Positions 15,559 through 24,235 of a DNA stretch of 34,258 nucleotides are shown here, one piece after another. Made by a program: the position numbers and the translations under genes. The notes under the pieces were generated by a model. It saw only the letters and a list, made by a program, of their open reading frames with translations. It did not search any database and was not told where the DNA came from. Source of the stretch: JANXUC01 sp043749225 (lineage in GTDB: Bacteria > Acidobacteriota > Terriglobia > Terriglobales > Acidobacteriaceae); assembly GCA_043749225.1 (NCBI GenBank), contig JAYVEP010000100.1:1-34258 (forward strand), read 5' to 3'. Position 1 is the stretch's first letter. Every line of letters begins with the position of its first letter.

Positions 15559-18500
15559 CTAGTCCTGCTCGAAACGGTCGATTGCTGCGGGTTTCGCCGA
15601 AGCAGCGCTCCCTGACCCTTCGTCGTGCTGTTTCTTCCAATTCTCTTCCGGCAGCACTGTGATGGGGTCGAGCTTCTTTTTCTGTAGTGCCGAGTTCAGC
15701 GCGGGAAGCTCCTTGTCGGTGAGCTTTTTGAAGTCTCGCAACACGTCTTCCAATTCACGGCCAAGAGCCTCGGTGCGCGCAAACTGATCGTCCGTCGGTC
15801 GTCCGTCATAGTTGTTGACGTTGCCGTAAAGCTCGCCGAGGAGTTCGCGAATGCGCTCTTCCCCAGTGATCATGCCGCCTTCTTTGGTGGCGACGATTTT
15901 AGAGCGAAGTTGATCGGCATCTTCGTGAAGTTGTTGTAACCGTGCGCGGAGTGCGTCCTTTTCGGGCAGCTTCGACGAGCGTGCCGACGCCGAGTCGCGC
16001 ACTCCCATGATGGCGTCGACCGCATACGTCATGTGACCAAGGAGGCTTCGCAGCTTCATGGCGAGATCGAACTGCGCCTTACGGTCTTCAGCCGCGTAGT
16101 TGACGCGAGGATCGAGAGCGATTTTCAATGGCGCGGTGTAAACCTGATCTCCTTTGGTCAGTTTCACGGTGTAGGTTCCGGGCAAAACGCGAGGCCCTGA
16201 TGCTGCCGCGAACAAAGCTTGTGCAGCGGGCGGAACAATCGGAGCCTTCAGTTGCATCGACCACGTGGCGCGGTTCAAGCCTCGATGTTTGCTGCCAGCA
16301 ATCGTATCGAGCAGTTTGCCGTCCTGGTCGAAGATCTCAATCTTCAGGTCGCCAAAAATGTGCCGGCTTTTCTGGTAGTAGGTGATAAAGGCATCGGTCG
16401 GACGGCTCGATCCGCTAAAAGATTCGTCGCCCTCGGGCCAGCCGCCGTTTGTGCTCATGTATTGCGTTACGGGTGGTCCGTCGACAACCACCGCTTCTTT
16501 CTGCATCAACTCCGGCGTGAGAGCGCGTAGAGGAGAAATGTCGTCAATGATCCAGATGCCGCGCCCGTGCGTGGCTAAGACCAGATCACTCTCGCGTGCC
16601 TGTACAGCGATATCGCGAACCGCAACCGCCGGGAAATCGCTGCTCTTATAGGAAGCCCAGCGCTGGCCACCGTCAATGGAAATCCAAAGACCAAATTCCG
16701 TTCCCAGAAATAGAAGGTTGGGTACGACTGTGTCTTCTTTAATCACGTGCGCATAGCCGCGCACGCCGCCACCTTGTAAGTTGAGCGCCGTCCAAGTCTT
16801 GCCGTAGTCGGCAGTCTTGTAGGCGTAGGGAGCCACGTCGCCGAAAGTGTGACGATCAAAAGTAGCGTAAGCGGTAGCCTCGTCAAAGCGGCTTGCCTCA
16901 ATCGTGGAGACCCAGGAATTCTTGCCTAATCCCGGAATATTGCCGACCACATTAGTCCAAGTCTTGCCACCGTCGCGCGTGACTTGCACGTTACCGTCAT
17001 CGGTTCCGACCCATAGGACCTGTCCATTCTTGGGCGATTCTGAAATCGAATAAATGGATGTGTGCATTTCGGCAGCGGAATTGTCGATGGTGATCCCTCC
17101 CGATTCCTCCTGCTTCTGTTTCTCAGGATCGTTGGTTGTGAGGTCCGGAGAAATGCGTTCCCAGGTCTGTCCGTGGTTACGGGAACGAAACAAAAATTGT
17201 GCTCCAATATAGATCGTGCCTTTCTCGTTGGGGCTCATATGGATCGGCGCGTTCCAGTTAAACCGCAGCTTCTTTTCACCATACAAAGGCTGGGGCTTGA
17301 TGCTGTGGACTTCGTGGGTTACACGGTTCACGCGGCCAATTTCGCCGCCCTGCGCTTCCGCATAGATGTAGTTGGAGTCGGAGGGATCTTGGAAGACCCA
17401 GAAACCGTCGCCGCCATACATGTTTTCCCAGCGCGAATAGCTGACGCCGCCCGGATAGGAAGAATCGGCCATCCAGGAGCTGTTGTCCTGCAGGCCGCCG
17501 TAGACGTGGTACGGGTTCGCGTTGTCGGTGCTCACGTGGTAAAACTGCGAAACTGGAAGATTAACTTGATGCTTCCAGCGTGTGCCGCCATCCTCACTCC
17601 GCCAGAGGCCGCCATCATCCGAAGCGTAAACGATGTTGCTGTTGTCCGGATTAATCCAAACATCGTGAAAATCGCCGTGCGCCCCGCCGGAAACGCCGCT
17701 AAAGCTGCGCCCGCCATTGGTGCTGTAAATCAATCCTAAATCTGGCTTGAAGAGTTTGTTCTCGTCCTTGGGGTCGACAATCAAGTTTGCAAAATAGAAC
17801 GGCCGCCAGACCATAAACCGGCTGGCATCGAGTTTCGTCCAAGTTGCGCCCCCGTCGTCCGAGCGAAACAGAGCGCTGTTCTTGGACTCGATCATAGCGT
17901 AGACCACTTGCGGCTTCGAGGGAGCGACTGTAACCGCGATGCGTCCCCAAGGCTTTCCCGGCAGACCTTTGCTGCCTTCGCTCAAATCGGTCCAGTGCTC
18001 GCCTCCGTCGATAGATTTGAAGAGACCACTGCCGGGACCGCCGGAGCGGAAGGTCCAGCCTTCGCGGCGCACATCCCATGTTGAAGCGAAAATCGTTTTA
18101 GGTTCCTGCGGACTCATGGAAATCATCCCGCAGCCGGTAGAAGTGTTCGCGCCAGTAAGAACCTTCTTCCAAGTCTTGCCACCGTCGGAGGTCTTGAAAA
18201 CTCCGCGTTCGTCGTTGTCGTTCCAAAGGTGGCCCACCGCACAGACATAGACCGTGTTGCCATCTTTCGGGTCAATCAGGATCTTCGCGATGTGCTCGGT
18301 ATCTTTGAGGCCGACATTTTCCAGTTCTCGCCGCCATCGGTGGATTTGTAAATGCCATCGCCCACGGAAACGCTATTGCGCGTCCACCCTTCGCCGCTAC
18401 CCGCCCAGATAGTTTTCGGATTGGAGCGGTCGATCGCAATTGCCCCGATGGATTGCACGCTCTGCTTGTCGAAAACCGGCTTGAAGGTTAAACCGCCATT

Positions 18501-18755
18501 CACGGACTTCCAAACGCCGCCGCTGGCCGCGCCAATAAACAACGTGAGGCGGCCATCTTCGGTGATCGCGTCCACGGCGGCGATGCGTCCGCTCATAACG
18601 GCGGAGCCAATATTGCGGGCGGGCAGCCCGGAAACCGTGGCGGAATCGAACTTTATGTTCTGCCCTTGCGCGAACGCAGGCGCAATCAAGATCGGCAAAA
18701 CGAGTGCGCAAACGGCCAGATGCAACAACTTGCTGTAGGGGCGGCAAACCTTCAT
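15559..18755 (-). pseudogene. exported VPS10/sortilin-like Asp-box beta-propeller protein, frameshifted
   Basis: About 1065 codons. The N-terminal part (18276-18755) has a signal peptide (LLHLAVCALVLPILIAPAFA) and the start of the propeller (VMSGRIAAVDAI, GAASGGVWKSVNGG). The rest (15559-18237) carries many Asp-box repeats of the S-x-D-G-G-x-T-W type, for example TSDGGKTWKKV, SDDGGATWTKL, TRDGGKTWTNV and SIDGGQRWASY; I count about eleven overall. A non-propeller C-terminal third contains a FlgD-like strand set (DLKIEIFDQDGKLLDTIAG) and a helical tail. The family is secreted, often with two sortilin-type propellers. At 18317-18320 a run of four A (minus strand) where five are needed shifts the frame; adding one base gives continuous ENVGLKDTEHIAKILIDPKD between the halves. 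It may be a real mutation, an assembly error or phase-variable slippage. AAGGA lies 8 nt before the ATG. Confidence 0.85.
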
Positions 18756-18827
18756 GTCGATGTTCCTTTTATGAAAAATGTGTTGGAAGGCACGGTGTGA
18801 GCAAGATTCCGCTGCTCAGATGTCCGC

Positions 18828-19595
18828 TTATTGCTTGCTCGCGTCGGGTTTCTTCGCAGCATCCTGCTTCAGCGCGGCCGGGAGAGCAAACCCGCTCACT
18901 TGTACGACAGTGTTCACTTCAATCTTGGCGTAGGTTGTGCTCGGCGGATTGTCGTTGCCCTTGGGTCCACTCGCGGTCGAGAACGGGAACATCACGCCAT
19001 TCACCGGCTTGTAGGAACCCAGGTTCACGAAGTATTCCTTTACCGAACCACGAATGAACACCTGAATTTCCTTGCGAATCTCCAGGTAGGTGTCGGGGTC
19101 GAGGTAGTAATAAAGAATGTCACCGTTTTTCAGCATCACCTTCAGCTTGTAGGCGTCGTCGCCATCCACCGTATCGTGGCCCAGGTATTCGATCTTATTA
19201 CCCTTGGCGGCGTAGTCCACGAGTGGGCCATCGAAGTCGGCATCAAGCAACATGCCGCGCAGGTCGTCTTCGCCCATAAGTTCGGGATCCTTGCGGCCGC
19301 CAAACGGGCGGACCTGCCATCCGGATCCGCCGTCATAGGCTTGGACGGCCGTCATGCCTTGCAAAGAAAATGTTTCGCGCACCAGATTGGGACGCTTATT
19401 TTCCTGGGTGACAGCCGCCTTAAAGCCGCCTCCATCCTGGGTGCCAGACATACGCACGCTCTGGATCGCTTTGATCTTTTCGAGGCCACCTTTGGCCTGA
19501 ATGTTTTTCGCAACCAATTCCTCCGCCGTCTGGGCGAAGGCTCCGAGGCTAAAAGCTAGAACGAAAATCGCAATTCTCGGGTACAGACGCATCAT
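18828..19595 (-). CDS. LolA/outer-membrane lipoprotein-sorting-like exported protein
   Basis: 255 aa from the ATG at 19595, preceded by AAGGAG at 5 nt spacing; the ATG nine codons upstream has no such site. A signal peptide (IAIFVLAFSLGAFAQ) is followed by TAEELVAKNIQAKGGLEKIK, the usual opening of LolA-like exported proteins. Beta strands of the half-barrel follow (VRMSGTQDGGGF, KRPNLVRETFSLQGM, AYDGGSGWQVRPFGG, and DAYKLKVMLKNGDILYYYLD with YLEIRKE). The fold binds acyl chains or lipoproteins in the periplasm. It is not necessarily true LolA, since no LolB or LolCDE gene is near. It sits downstream of the Bcp gene and has its own near-consensus promoter. Confidence 0.8.
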   Translation of the reverse strand: MMRLYPRIAIFVLAFSLGAFAQTAEELVAKNIQAKGGLEKIKAIQSVRMSGTQDGGGFKAAVTQENKRPNLVRETFSLQGMTAVQAYDGGSGWQVRPFGGRKDPELMGEDDLRGMLLDADFDGPLVDYAAKGNKIEYLGHDTVDGDDAYKLKVMLKNGDILYYYLDPDTYLEIRKEIQVFIRGSVKEYFVNLGSYKPVNGVMFPFSTASGPKGNDNPPSTTYAKIEVNTVVQVSGFALPAALKQDAAKKPDASKQ

Positions 19596-19648
19596 GTGGC
19601 TCCTTGCAATGTGTTTGCGCAATTTGAAACGAATCTCGAGGACTCACC

Positions 19649-19677
19649 AATGTACAACGCTTCGACGTGTTTGTCAG
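19649..19677 (-). promoter_or_regulatory. sigma70-type promoter of the LolA-like gene
   Basis: On the minus strand CTGACA (19677-19672), a 17-nt spacer and TACATT (19654-19649). Five of six -35 bases match. The expected start near 19642 leaves a 47-nt leader before the ATG at 19595. Confidence 0.6.
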
Positions 19678-19765
19678 GATTTGGTGAGCAGGCGGGAACA
19701 GCGTCAGAAAATGATATGGCGACGGAGCTAGCCCCGCCGCCACGAAACAGCAACTCAAGACAAGC

Positions 19766-20299
19766 CTACTTCTGCAATTCTGCCAACGCGGCCAGCACTT
19801 CTTCACTGTGCTTCGCCGGATCGATATCCGTATACACCTTGCGAATCTTCCCGTCGGGATCGATCAGGAAAGTATGTCGCTTGGCCAGCTTCATCACGCC
19901 CATATTCATGATCGATCCGTAGCTGTCTGTGACAGCCTTATCGGTATCTGCCAGCAGCTTGAAGGTGAGGCTTTCCTTCGTGCAGAACTGCTTGTGCGAA
20001 TCCACGCTATCCACGCTCACGCCCAGAATCACGGCTTTCCGCTGGTCGTATTGCGCCTGATCGCGCTGGAAGTTGTGCGCTTCACGCGTGCAGCCCGGGG
20101 TTTGATCCTTCGGATAGAAATACAGCACAACCCACTGTCCGCGGAACTCACTCAGCTTTACAGGAGTCCCTTCTTGTGACTTCAGCTCAAAGTCTGGAGC
20201 CGCGGTTCCGACGGCGGGGATTGGCCCAGCCGCAAGAAACTTCGGGAGTGCTAGAGCGACCACCGCGATGACCACTGTTGCGAAAATCCAACGAAACAT
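19766..20299 (-). CDS. bcp: membrane-anchored or exported peroxiredoxin, Bcp/PrxQ type
   Basis: 177 aa from the ATG at 20299 (GGAG 6 nt upstream); the earlier in-frame start at 20353 adds an unlikely charged leader. An N-terminal hydrophobic helix (IFATVVIAVVALALPKFLAAG) anchors or exports it. The thioredoxin fold has FYPKDQTPGC with the peroxidatic C70 and T67. It reduces peroxides with thiols. The resolving Cys usual for Bcp, five residues after the first, is His (REAHNF); another Cys (C106, KQFCTKES) might take over. It lies 63 bp downstream of the class-V aminotransferase gene, so co-transcription is possible. Confidence 0.9.
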   Translation of the reverse strand: MFRWIFATVVIAVVALALPKFLAAGPIPAVGTAAPDFELKSQEGTPVKLSEFRGQWVVLYFYPKDQTPGCTREAHNFQRDQAQYDQRKAVILGVSVDSVDSHKQFCTKESLTFKLLADTDKAVTDSYGSIMNMGVMKLAKRHTFLIDPDGKIRKVYTDIDPAKHSEEVLAALAELQK

Positions 20300-20362
20300 T
20301 GTGTTCTCCACTTCGAAATTATTGGTGATGAGTCTTCGAACGACACTAACCAAATCTGGATG

Positions 20363-21631
20363 CTACCGGGTGATTTCCTGCAGGGCCACCAGCAGCCGCT
20401 CAACTTCGTCTGCCGTATTGTAGTGTGCGAGGCCGATGCGAAGGAAACCGCCGGAAGCCTCCGCGCCGAGGCGCTCGGAAAGATTGATGGCGTAGTAATT
20501 TCCATCCCAAGTGAAGAAGCCGCGTTCGTTCAGCTGGTTCGCGAGGTCCGCCGGAGTGTGGCCATCGATCCGAATGGCGACGGTCGGGCAGCGATGGTCA
20601 AAGCGCTTCAGATCGGTGATTCCGTAAAACTTCAATTTTGGAATCTCCAGTAGCCCGCGAACCAGCTTTTCAACCAGCGTCTTTTCGTAGGCTTGGATTT
20701 CGCGGAACGCCGCGAGCAGAGCTTGTCTTCGCGTTGATGCGGAATCATCAACACCGCGCCCGAGATCGGCGAGGTAGTTCACGCACTCGGTAATTCCCGC
20801 AATGCACTCGTGATTTAGCGTGCCCATCTCCCAGCGATAAGGAACGTCGTTCACCAGGGGGCGAACTTTGTAAGGCGCTAGCCGTTTGAGGTGCTCACGT
20901 TTACCGTAAAGCACACCCATGTGCGGTCCAAAGAATTTATAGCTGGAACAGGCCAGAAAATCGCAGTCGATAACGCGAACATCAATGGGTCCGTGCGGCG
21001 CGTAGTGTACAGCGTCGATGTAAGCCATCGCGCCAACCTTGTGGGCCAGACGTGTAATTTCGACCACATCGTTAATCGTGCCAACAGCGTTCGAGGCTAG
21101 GCCGACAGCCACAACTTTCGTGTGGCTGTTGATCTTGCTGGCCAGGTCGCCCATGTTCAGCGTGCAATCCTCTGGATGAATGTCCGCGACACGAATTACG
21201 ACTCCGCGTTCTTCAAGCGCCTTCCAAGGCGAAAAGTTTGCGTCGTGATCCAGACAGGTGAGCACAATCTCGTCGCCCGCTTTGAGCTCGCGGCCAATCG
21301 ATCGGCTGATGGCGAACGTGAGCGACGTCATATTCAGTCCGAAAATGATCTCGTCCCAGTTGCAGCCAAGAAAATCCGCCATGGCATGACGCGCGTCCAA
21401 AATTACTTTGTCGGTGCGTCGCGCCGTCTCGTAATTTCCCCCGCTGTTGGCGTTGTCGCGAGACAGATAGCCGCTGATCGCGTCAATCACTCGTTGCGGA
21501 ACTTGCGTGCCGCCGGGGCCGTCAAGAAAAGCTGCCGGATGTCCATTGACGGTTTGCGAAAGGGAGGGGAACTGCGTTCGAATCTTAGCCAACTCGAGTT
21601 TTGTTGAAATTTCGTTTTGAATCGTTAACAT
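20363..21631 (-). CDS. cysteine desulfurase-like class-V aminotransferase (VC1184 type)
   Basis: 422 aa PLP enzyme of fold type I. The Schiff-base lysine is K232 in ACSSYKFFGPHMGVLYG, and the PLP-ring Asp is D206 in AMAYIDAVHYAPHG. N-terminal PAAFLDGPGGTQVP and the central SNAVGTINDV are typical of the cysteine desulfurase-like VC1184 subfamily. The catalytic-loop cysteine of true SufS/IscS is not visible: the C-terminal GGFLRIGLAHYNTADEVERL has Ala-His where desulfurases have His-Cys. The substrate is therefore unknown. It starts 10 bp after the homoserine dehydrogenase stop, with AGAG near the ATG, so the two genes almost certainly share a transcript. Confidence 0.88.
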   Translation of the reverse strand: MLTIQNEISTKLELAKIRTQFPSLSQTVNGHPAAFLDGPGGTQVPQRVIDAISGYLSRDNANSGGNYETARRTDKVILDARHAMADFLGCNWDEIIFGLNMTSLTFAISRSIGRELKAGDEIVLTCLDHDANFSPWKALEERGVVIRVADIHPEDCTLNMGDLASKINSHTKVVAVGLASNAVGTINDVVEITRLAHKVGAMAYIDAVHYAPHGPIDVRVIDCDFLACSSYKFFGPHMGVLYGKREHLKRLAPYKVRPLVNDVPYRWEMGTLNHECIAGITECVNYLADLGRGVDDSASTRRQALLAAFREIQAYEKTLVEKLVRGLLEIPKLKFYGITDLKRFDHRCPTVAIRIDGHTPADLANQLNERGFFTWDGNYYAINLSERLGAEASGGFLRIGLAHYNTADEVERLLVALQEITR

Positions 21632-21641
21632 GAATTTTCTC

Positions 21642-22682
21642 TCACTTTGTCACTGCTCTTATAAAATCCGCCAACATCCCGTAAGCGGTGGCGTCCAGCC
21701 CGGGGTTATCTTCAACGATCGCCAATCCGGGAAAGATGCCCGTCTCAAAATACACTATCGACGACGTTCCTTCGACCAAAGCCAGCGGATCGCTCAGCGT
21801 GACCTGCTCCGGCGCGACGCTTGCCCGAATCCCATCGCCGGTGTTACGCGCTCTGCAAACCAGCTTATATGGGCGGCTGTCCGAGCGAGCTGCTCGAACC
21901 GCTTCGCCGGTCAAGCCGCGAATTCCAGTGCGCTGAATTTCTTTCAAGTCCAACTTCACGCCCATCAGTACCCGTACCAGTGCCGCCACTTTAACTGCCG
22001 CATCCCAACCATCGATGTCATCGGATGCGTCAGTCTCCACCACGCCCAATTCCTGGGCGCGCCGCAGCGACTCATCAAAGCTCAAGCCTTGTTCCATGCC
22101 GCCAATGATCACATTCGTTGTCGAATTCAGAACGCCGCGAAAGCCGTGCAACTGAACCAGCGGCAACGAATCTCGGAACAAGGAAAAGATCGGCACACCA
22201 TCCATCACGGCGGATTCAAAAAGAAAACGCCGTCCCTGCCGTGCCGCCAGAGCCGTCAACTCTTCATAGGCATGAACCACTGGCCCTTTGTTCGCCGTGA
22301 TTGCGTGCGCCCCGCGCTCCAGCGCCGCTTGCAGATGATCGATTGCGGGCTGGCCCGTCTGCGCATTTAGCGAAGTCGCTTCAAACAAAACATCGGCTTG
22401 TGCTGTCTCCAGCCAACTTCGAACGTGATCTTGTAGCGCGGACGCTCCTGTCCGCGAGGTGTTGCCGGCACCGCTTTCTTGACTTAAGTTGCCGCTCAAA
22501 ACCTCGTGGGTCGCTAAACCGTTCAGGTCCGCGATCCACCCGATTCGCCTGGAAGCCACGCCTGTAATCCGAAACTCGATGCCATGCTGATCTCGCAATT
22601 CCGCTTCTCGCGCCGCCAGTAGCCGGACGAGTGCCCGGTTTACATTTCCCAATCCGAGGAAGCAAAGATTGAATCGTTGCAT
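21642..22682 (-). CDS. hom: homoserine dehydrogenase
   Basis: 346 aa, a compact form without the C-terminal ACT domain. It reduces aspartate semialdehyde to homoserine on the path to Thr and Met. The N-terminal nucleotide-binding motif is LGLGNVNRALVRLL. The substrate-binding/catalytic region has FRGVLNSTTNVIIGGM, then RAQELGVVETDASDDIDGWDAAVKVA, matching the family pattern with conserved Glu, Asp and Lys. VFEATSLN and ITANKGPVVHAYEEL are also typical. A perfect TATAAT ends 6 nt before the ATG and there is no Shine-Dalgarno. It is 10 bp upstream of the VC1184-type aminotransferase. Confidence 0.93.
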   Translation of the reverse strand: MQRFNLCFLGLGNVNRALVRLLAAREAELRDQHGIEFRITGVASRRIGWIADLNGLATHEVLSGNLSQESGAGNTSRTGASALQDHVRSWLETAQADVLFEATSLNAQTGQPAIDHLQAALERGAHAITANKGPVVHAYEELTALAARQGRRFLFESAVMDGVPIFSLFRDSLPLVQLHGFRGVLNSTTNVIIGGMEQGLSFDESLRRAQELGVVETDASDDIDGWDAAVKVAALVRVLMGVKLDLKEIQRTGIRGLTGEAVRAARSDSRPYKLVCRARNTGDGIRASVAPEQVTLSDPLALVEGTSSIVYFETGIFPGLAIVEDNPGLDATAYGMLADFIRAVTK

Positions 22683-22688
22683 CAGGGG

Positions 22689-22694
22689 ATTATA
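22689..22694 (-). promoter_or_regulatory. TATAAT 6 nt before hom start (possible leaderless mRNA)
   Basis: A perfect -10 hexamer on the minus strand with only CCCCTG between it and the ATG. The start of transcription would fall at the A of the ATG. The -35 region is weak (GACACA at 18 nt). It lies in the 36-bp gap between the GIDE gene and hom. Confidence 0.5.
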
Positions 22695-22718
22695 GGCGGC
22701 AGAGCGCTAACCTGTGTC

Positions 22719-24104
22719 TTAGAGCCAGCCCAGGACAATGGCCAGGTAGTAGATTCCAGCAAGCGCCAGCGCAGATCCCGCGAAGACCAGGGCGGTTGCA
22801 AAGCTTGACCGCCCCGCGCTTTCCGTCTGGCTTCGCCATGAGAGCTTCAATGCGGAACCATCGGCACCCTTACGGAGGACTAGGGACGGCGGACGACTAG
22901 TTGGTGTAGAAGAAGCCTTAGCGGGCGAGCTGGAAATCTCCTTGGGATGAGCCTCGGGCGACGGACTCTGCAAAAATTTTTGCGAAGGCGCTGGAGGAGC
23001 GCTGGAAGGAACCGCCGGTGCAGCATGGTTCTCATGGGTGACTGCAATTTTACTTTGTACTGGTGCCGGACTCTCAGTCGGAGCTTCGACAGCGTGTTCT
23101 TGAATGGCAGCACCGTTTGCCTGGAATTCTGGCATAGGCATTCCCCAGGTGTCTGGGCTGTTCGCATTGGCGCGTCGCAAGGCGGCGGCCAAACGGGATT
23201 GCATCGTCATTTCCTCAGGCTGCCCATTGGGAGATGGTAACGACAGGCGAATGATTTCCGGCTGAACCGCGATCGGCTGGGCTGCGGTAGCCGCCGCACT
23301 TAATGTTCCATTAGAAGAAGTGTTCGCCAGAACTGCGTGTGGCGGTGCAGCCGATGCGGGCGCCGGCGGCGCGTCTGGAACAGCTTGAGACTCCGTCACA
23401 ACCGACGATTCGGCCGGGTTCCCCGCTTCCTCTGCAATCGCGCTCCGGACGGAGGGGCTGTACCCTCCCTTGCCCTGGTTTAGAAGGGTTGCGCTCAAAC
23501 CGAAGCCGTCAGTATTCTTGACCACCGTTCCGTCGGCGAAGATTTCTGTCGCGGGCCCGATCAAATACTCCGCAATCCTGATCCCGGCGCCGGTTGAGAT
23601 GTTGTGACGTGAGAGAAAAACCTCCAACCGTTCGGGAATATCCGTATGGGTGGAAAGGAGCGTCTTGCCATACTCCTCATATACATCGCGCGGAAGCTCA
23701 GTCTCTGCACCACGAGGGTCCAGCAGGATACGCCCTGTGCTATCGGCCAGAAAAAACGGTAAAGAGAACGTCTCCTCGGCTGCCTTTTTCCATTCGCCAC
23801 GCTTGCGTGGGTCCTCACGCCAAATTGTGGTTCTATAAAAGAAACACTCTTTGCTGGATAGGGCCGCGAATATGGTGTGAGAACCTTCCGCTTTGCCATG
23901 CACCTCAGCCGGCCCAGGTCGAATACTCCGAATTGTAGTCAGCTGCGCAACCTGCGAACTCTTGCGCCGACGCCATGCACGTAAACCTTGGCCGAACAGA
24001 TAAACACCACACAAGCACGCGAAGAAGGCGAGCAAGGCCGGACGGCTCGAAGTGGTATAAGTTTCGCTGTCTATGAGAATCGTCACAGGCTCAAGTCCGC
24101 ACAC
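22719..24104 (-). CDS. GIDE-domain membrane protein
   Basis: 461 aa. An N-terminal helix (LLAFFACLCGVYLFGQGLRAW, about 24-44) is followed by a GIDE-like domain (about 45-210): TTIRSIRPGPAEVHGKAEG, FYRTTIWRED, SLPFFLADSTGRILLDP and GAGIRIAEYLIGPATEIFA. This module is shared with eukaryotic MUL1/GIDE E3 ligases, but bacterial members lack the RING finger. A long Ala/Pro/Ser-rich disordered region (about 225-420) and a C-terminal helix (TALVFAGSALALAGIYYLAIVL) follow, so the protein is anchored at both ends. The start is GTG after GGGG. It is upstream of hom on the same strand. Function is unknown. Confidence 0.75.
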   Translation of the reverse strand: MCGLEPVTILIDSETYTTSSRPALLAFFACLCGVYLFGQGLRAWRRRKSSQVAQLTTIRSIRPGPAEVHGKAEGSHTIFAALSSKECFFYRTTIWREDPRKRGEWKKAAEETFSLPFFLADSTGRILLDPRGAETELPRDVYEEYGKTLLSTHTDIPERLEVFLSRHNISTGAGIRIAEYLIGPATEIFADGTVVKNTDGFGLSATLLNQGKGGYSPSVRSAIAEEAGNPAESSVVTESQAVPDAPPAPASAAPPHAVLANTSSNGTLSAAATAAQPIAVQPEIIRLSLPSPNGQPEEMTMQSRLAAALRRANANSPDTWGMPMPEFQANGAAIQEHAVEAPTESPAPVQSKIAVTHENHAAPAVPSSAPPAPSQKFLQSPSPEAHPKEISSSPAKASSTPTSRPPSLVLRKGADGSALKLSWRSQTESAGRSSFATALVFAGSALALAGIYYLAIVLGWL

Positions 24105-24182
24105 GTCGCCCCAAGTGGACGAATCGGGTATTCATTTGAGCCTAACGGAGAATTGAACCAGCGGTAGCGAAAATCAGTAGGG

Positions 24183-24204
24183 GTTACTTACCTAGGTAAG
24201 TAAC
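24183..24204. promoter_or_regulatory. 22-bp perfect palindrome, probable operator
   Basis: The half-site GTTACTTACCT is followed immediately by its exact reverse complement. It lies 79 bp before the GIDE gene start and 32 bp after the kynureninase-like stop. There is no T-run on either side, so it is not a terminator. A dimeric repressor of the TetR/MarR type would bind such a site; no regulator gene is adjacent. Confidence 0.6.
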
Positions 24205-24235
24205 GTTACGCAAAACTATCTTAGATTCGGCGCAG

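Noticed and set aside
24183..24204. Palindrome as a transcription terminator of the kynureninase-like gene
   Set aside because: There is no loop and no T-run on either strand; an uninterrupted dyad is better explained as a protein-binding site.
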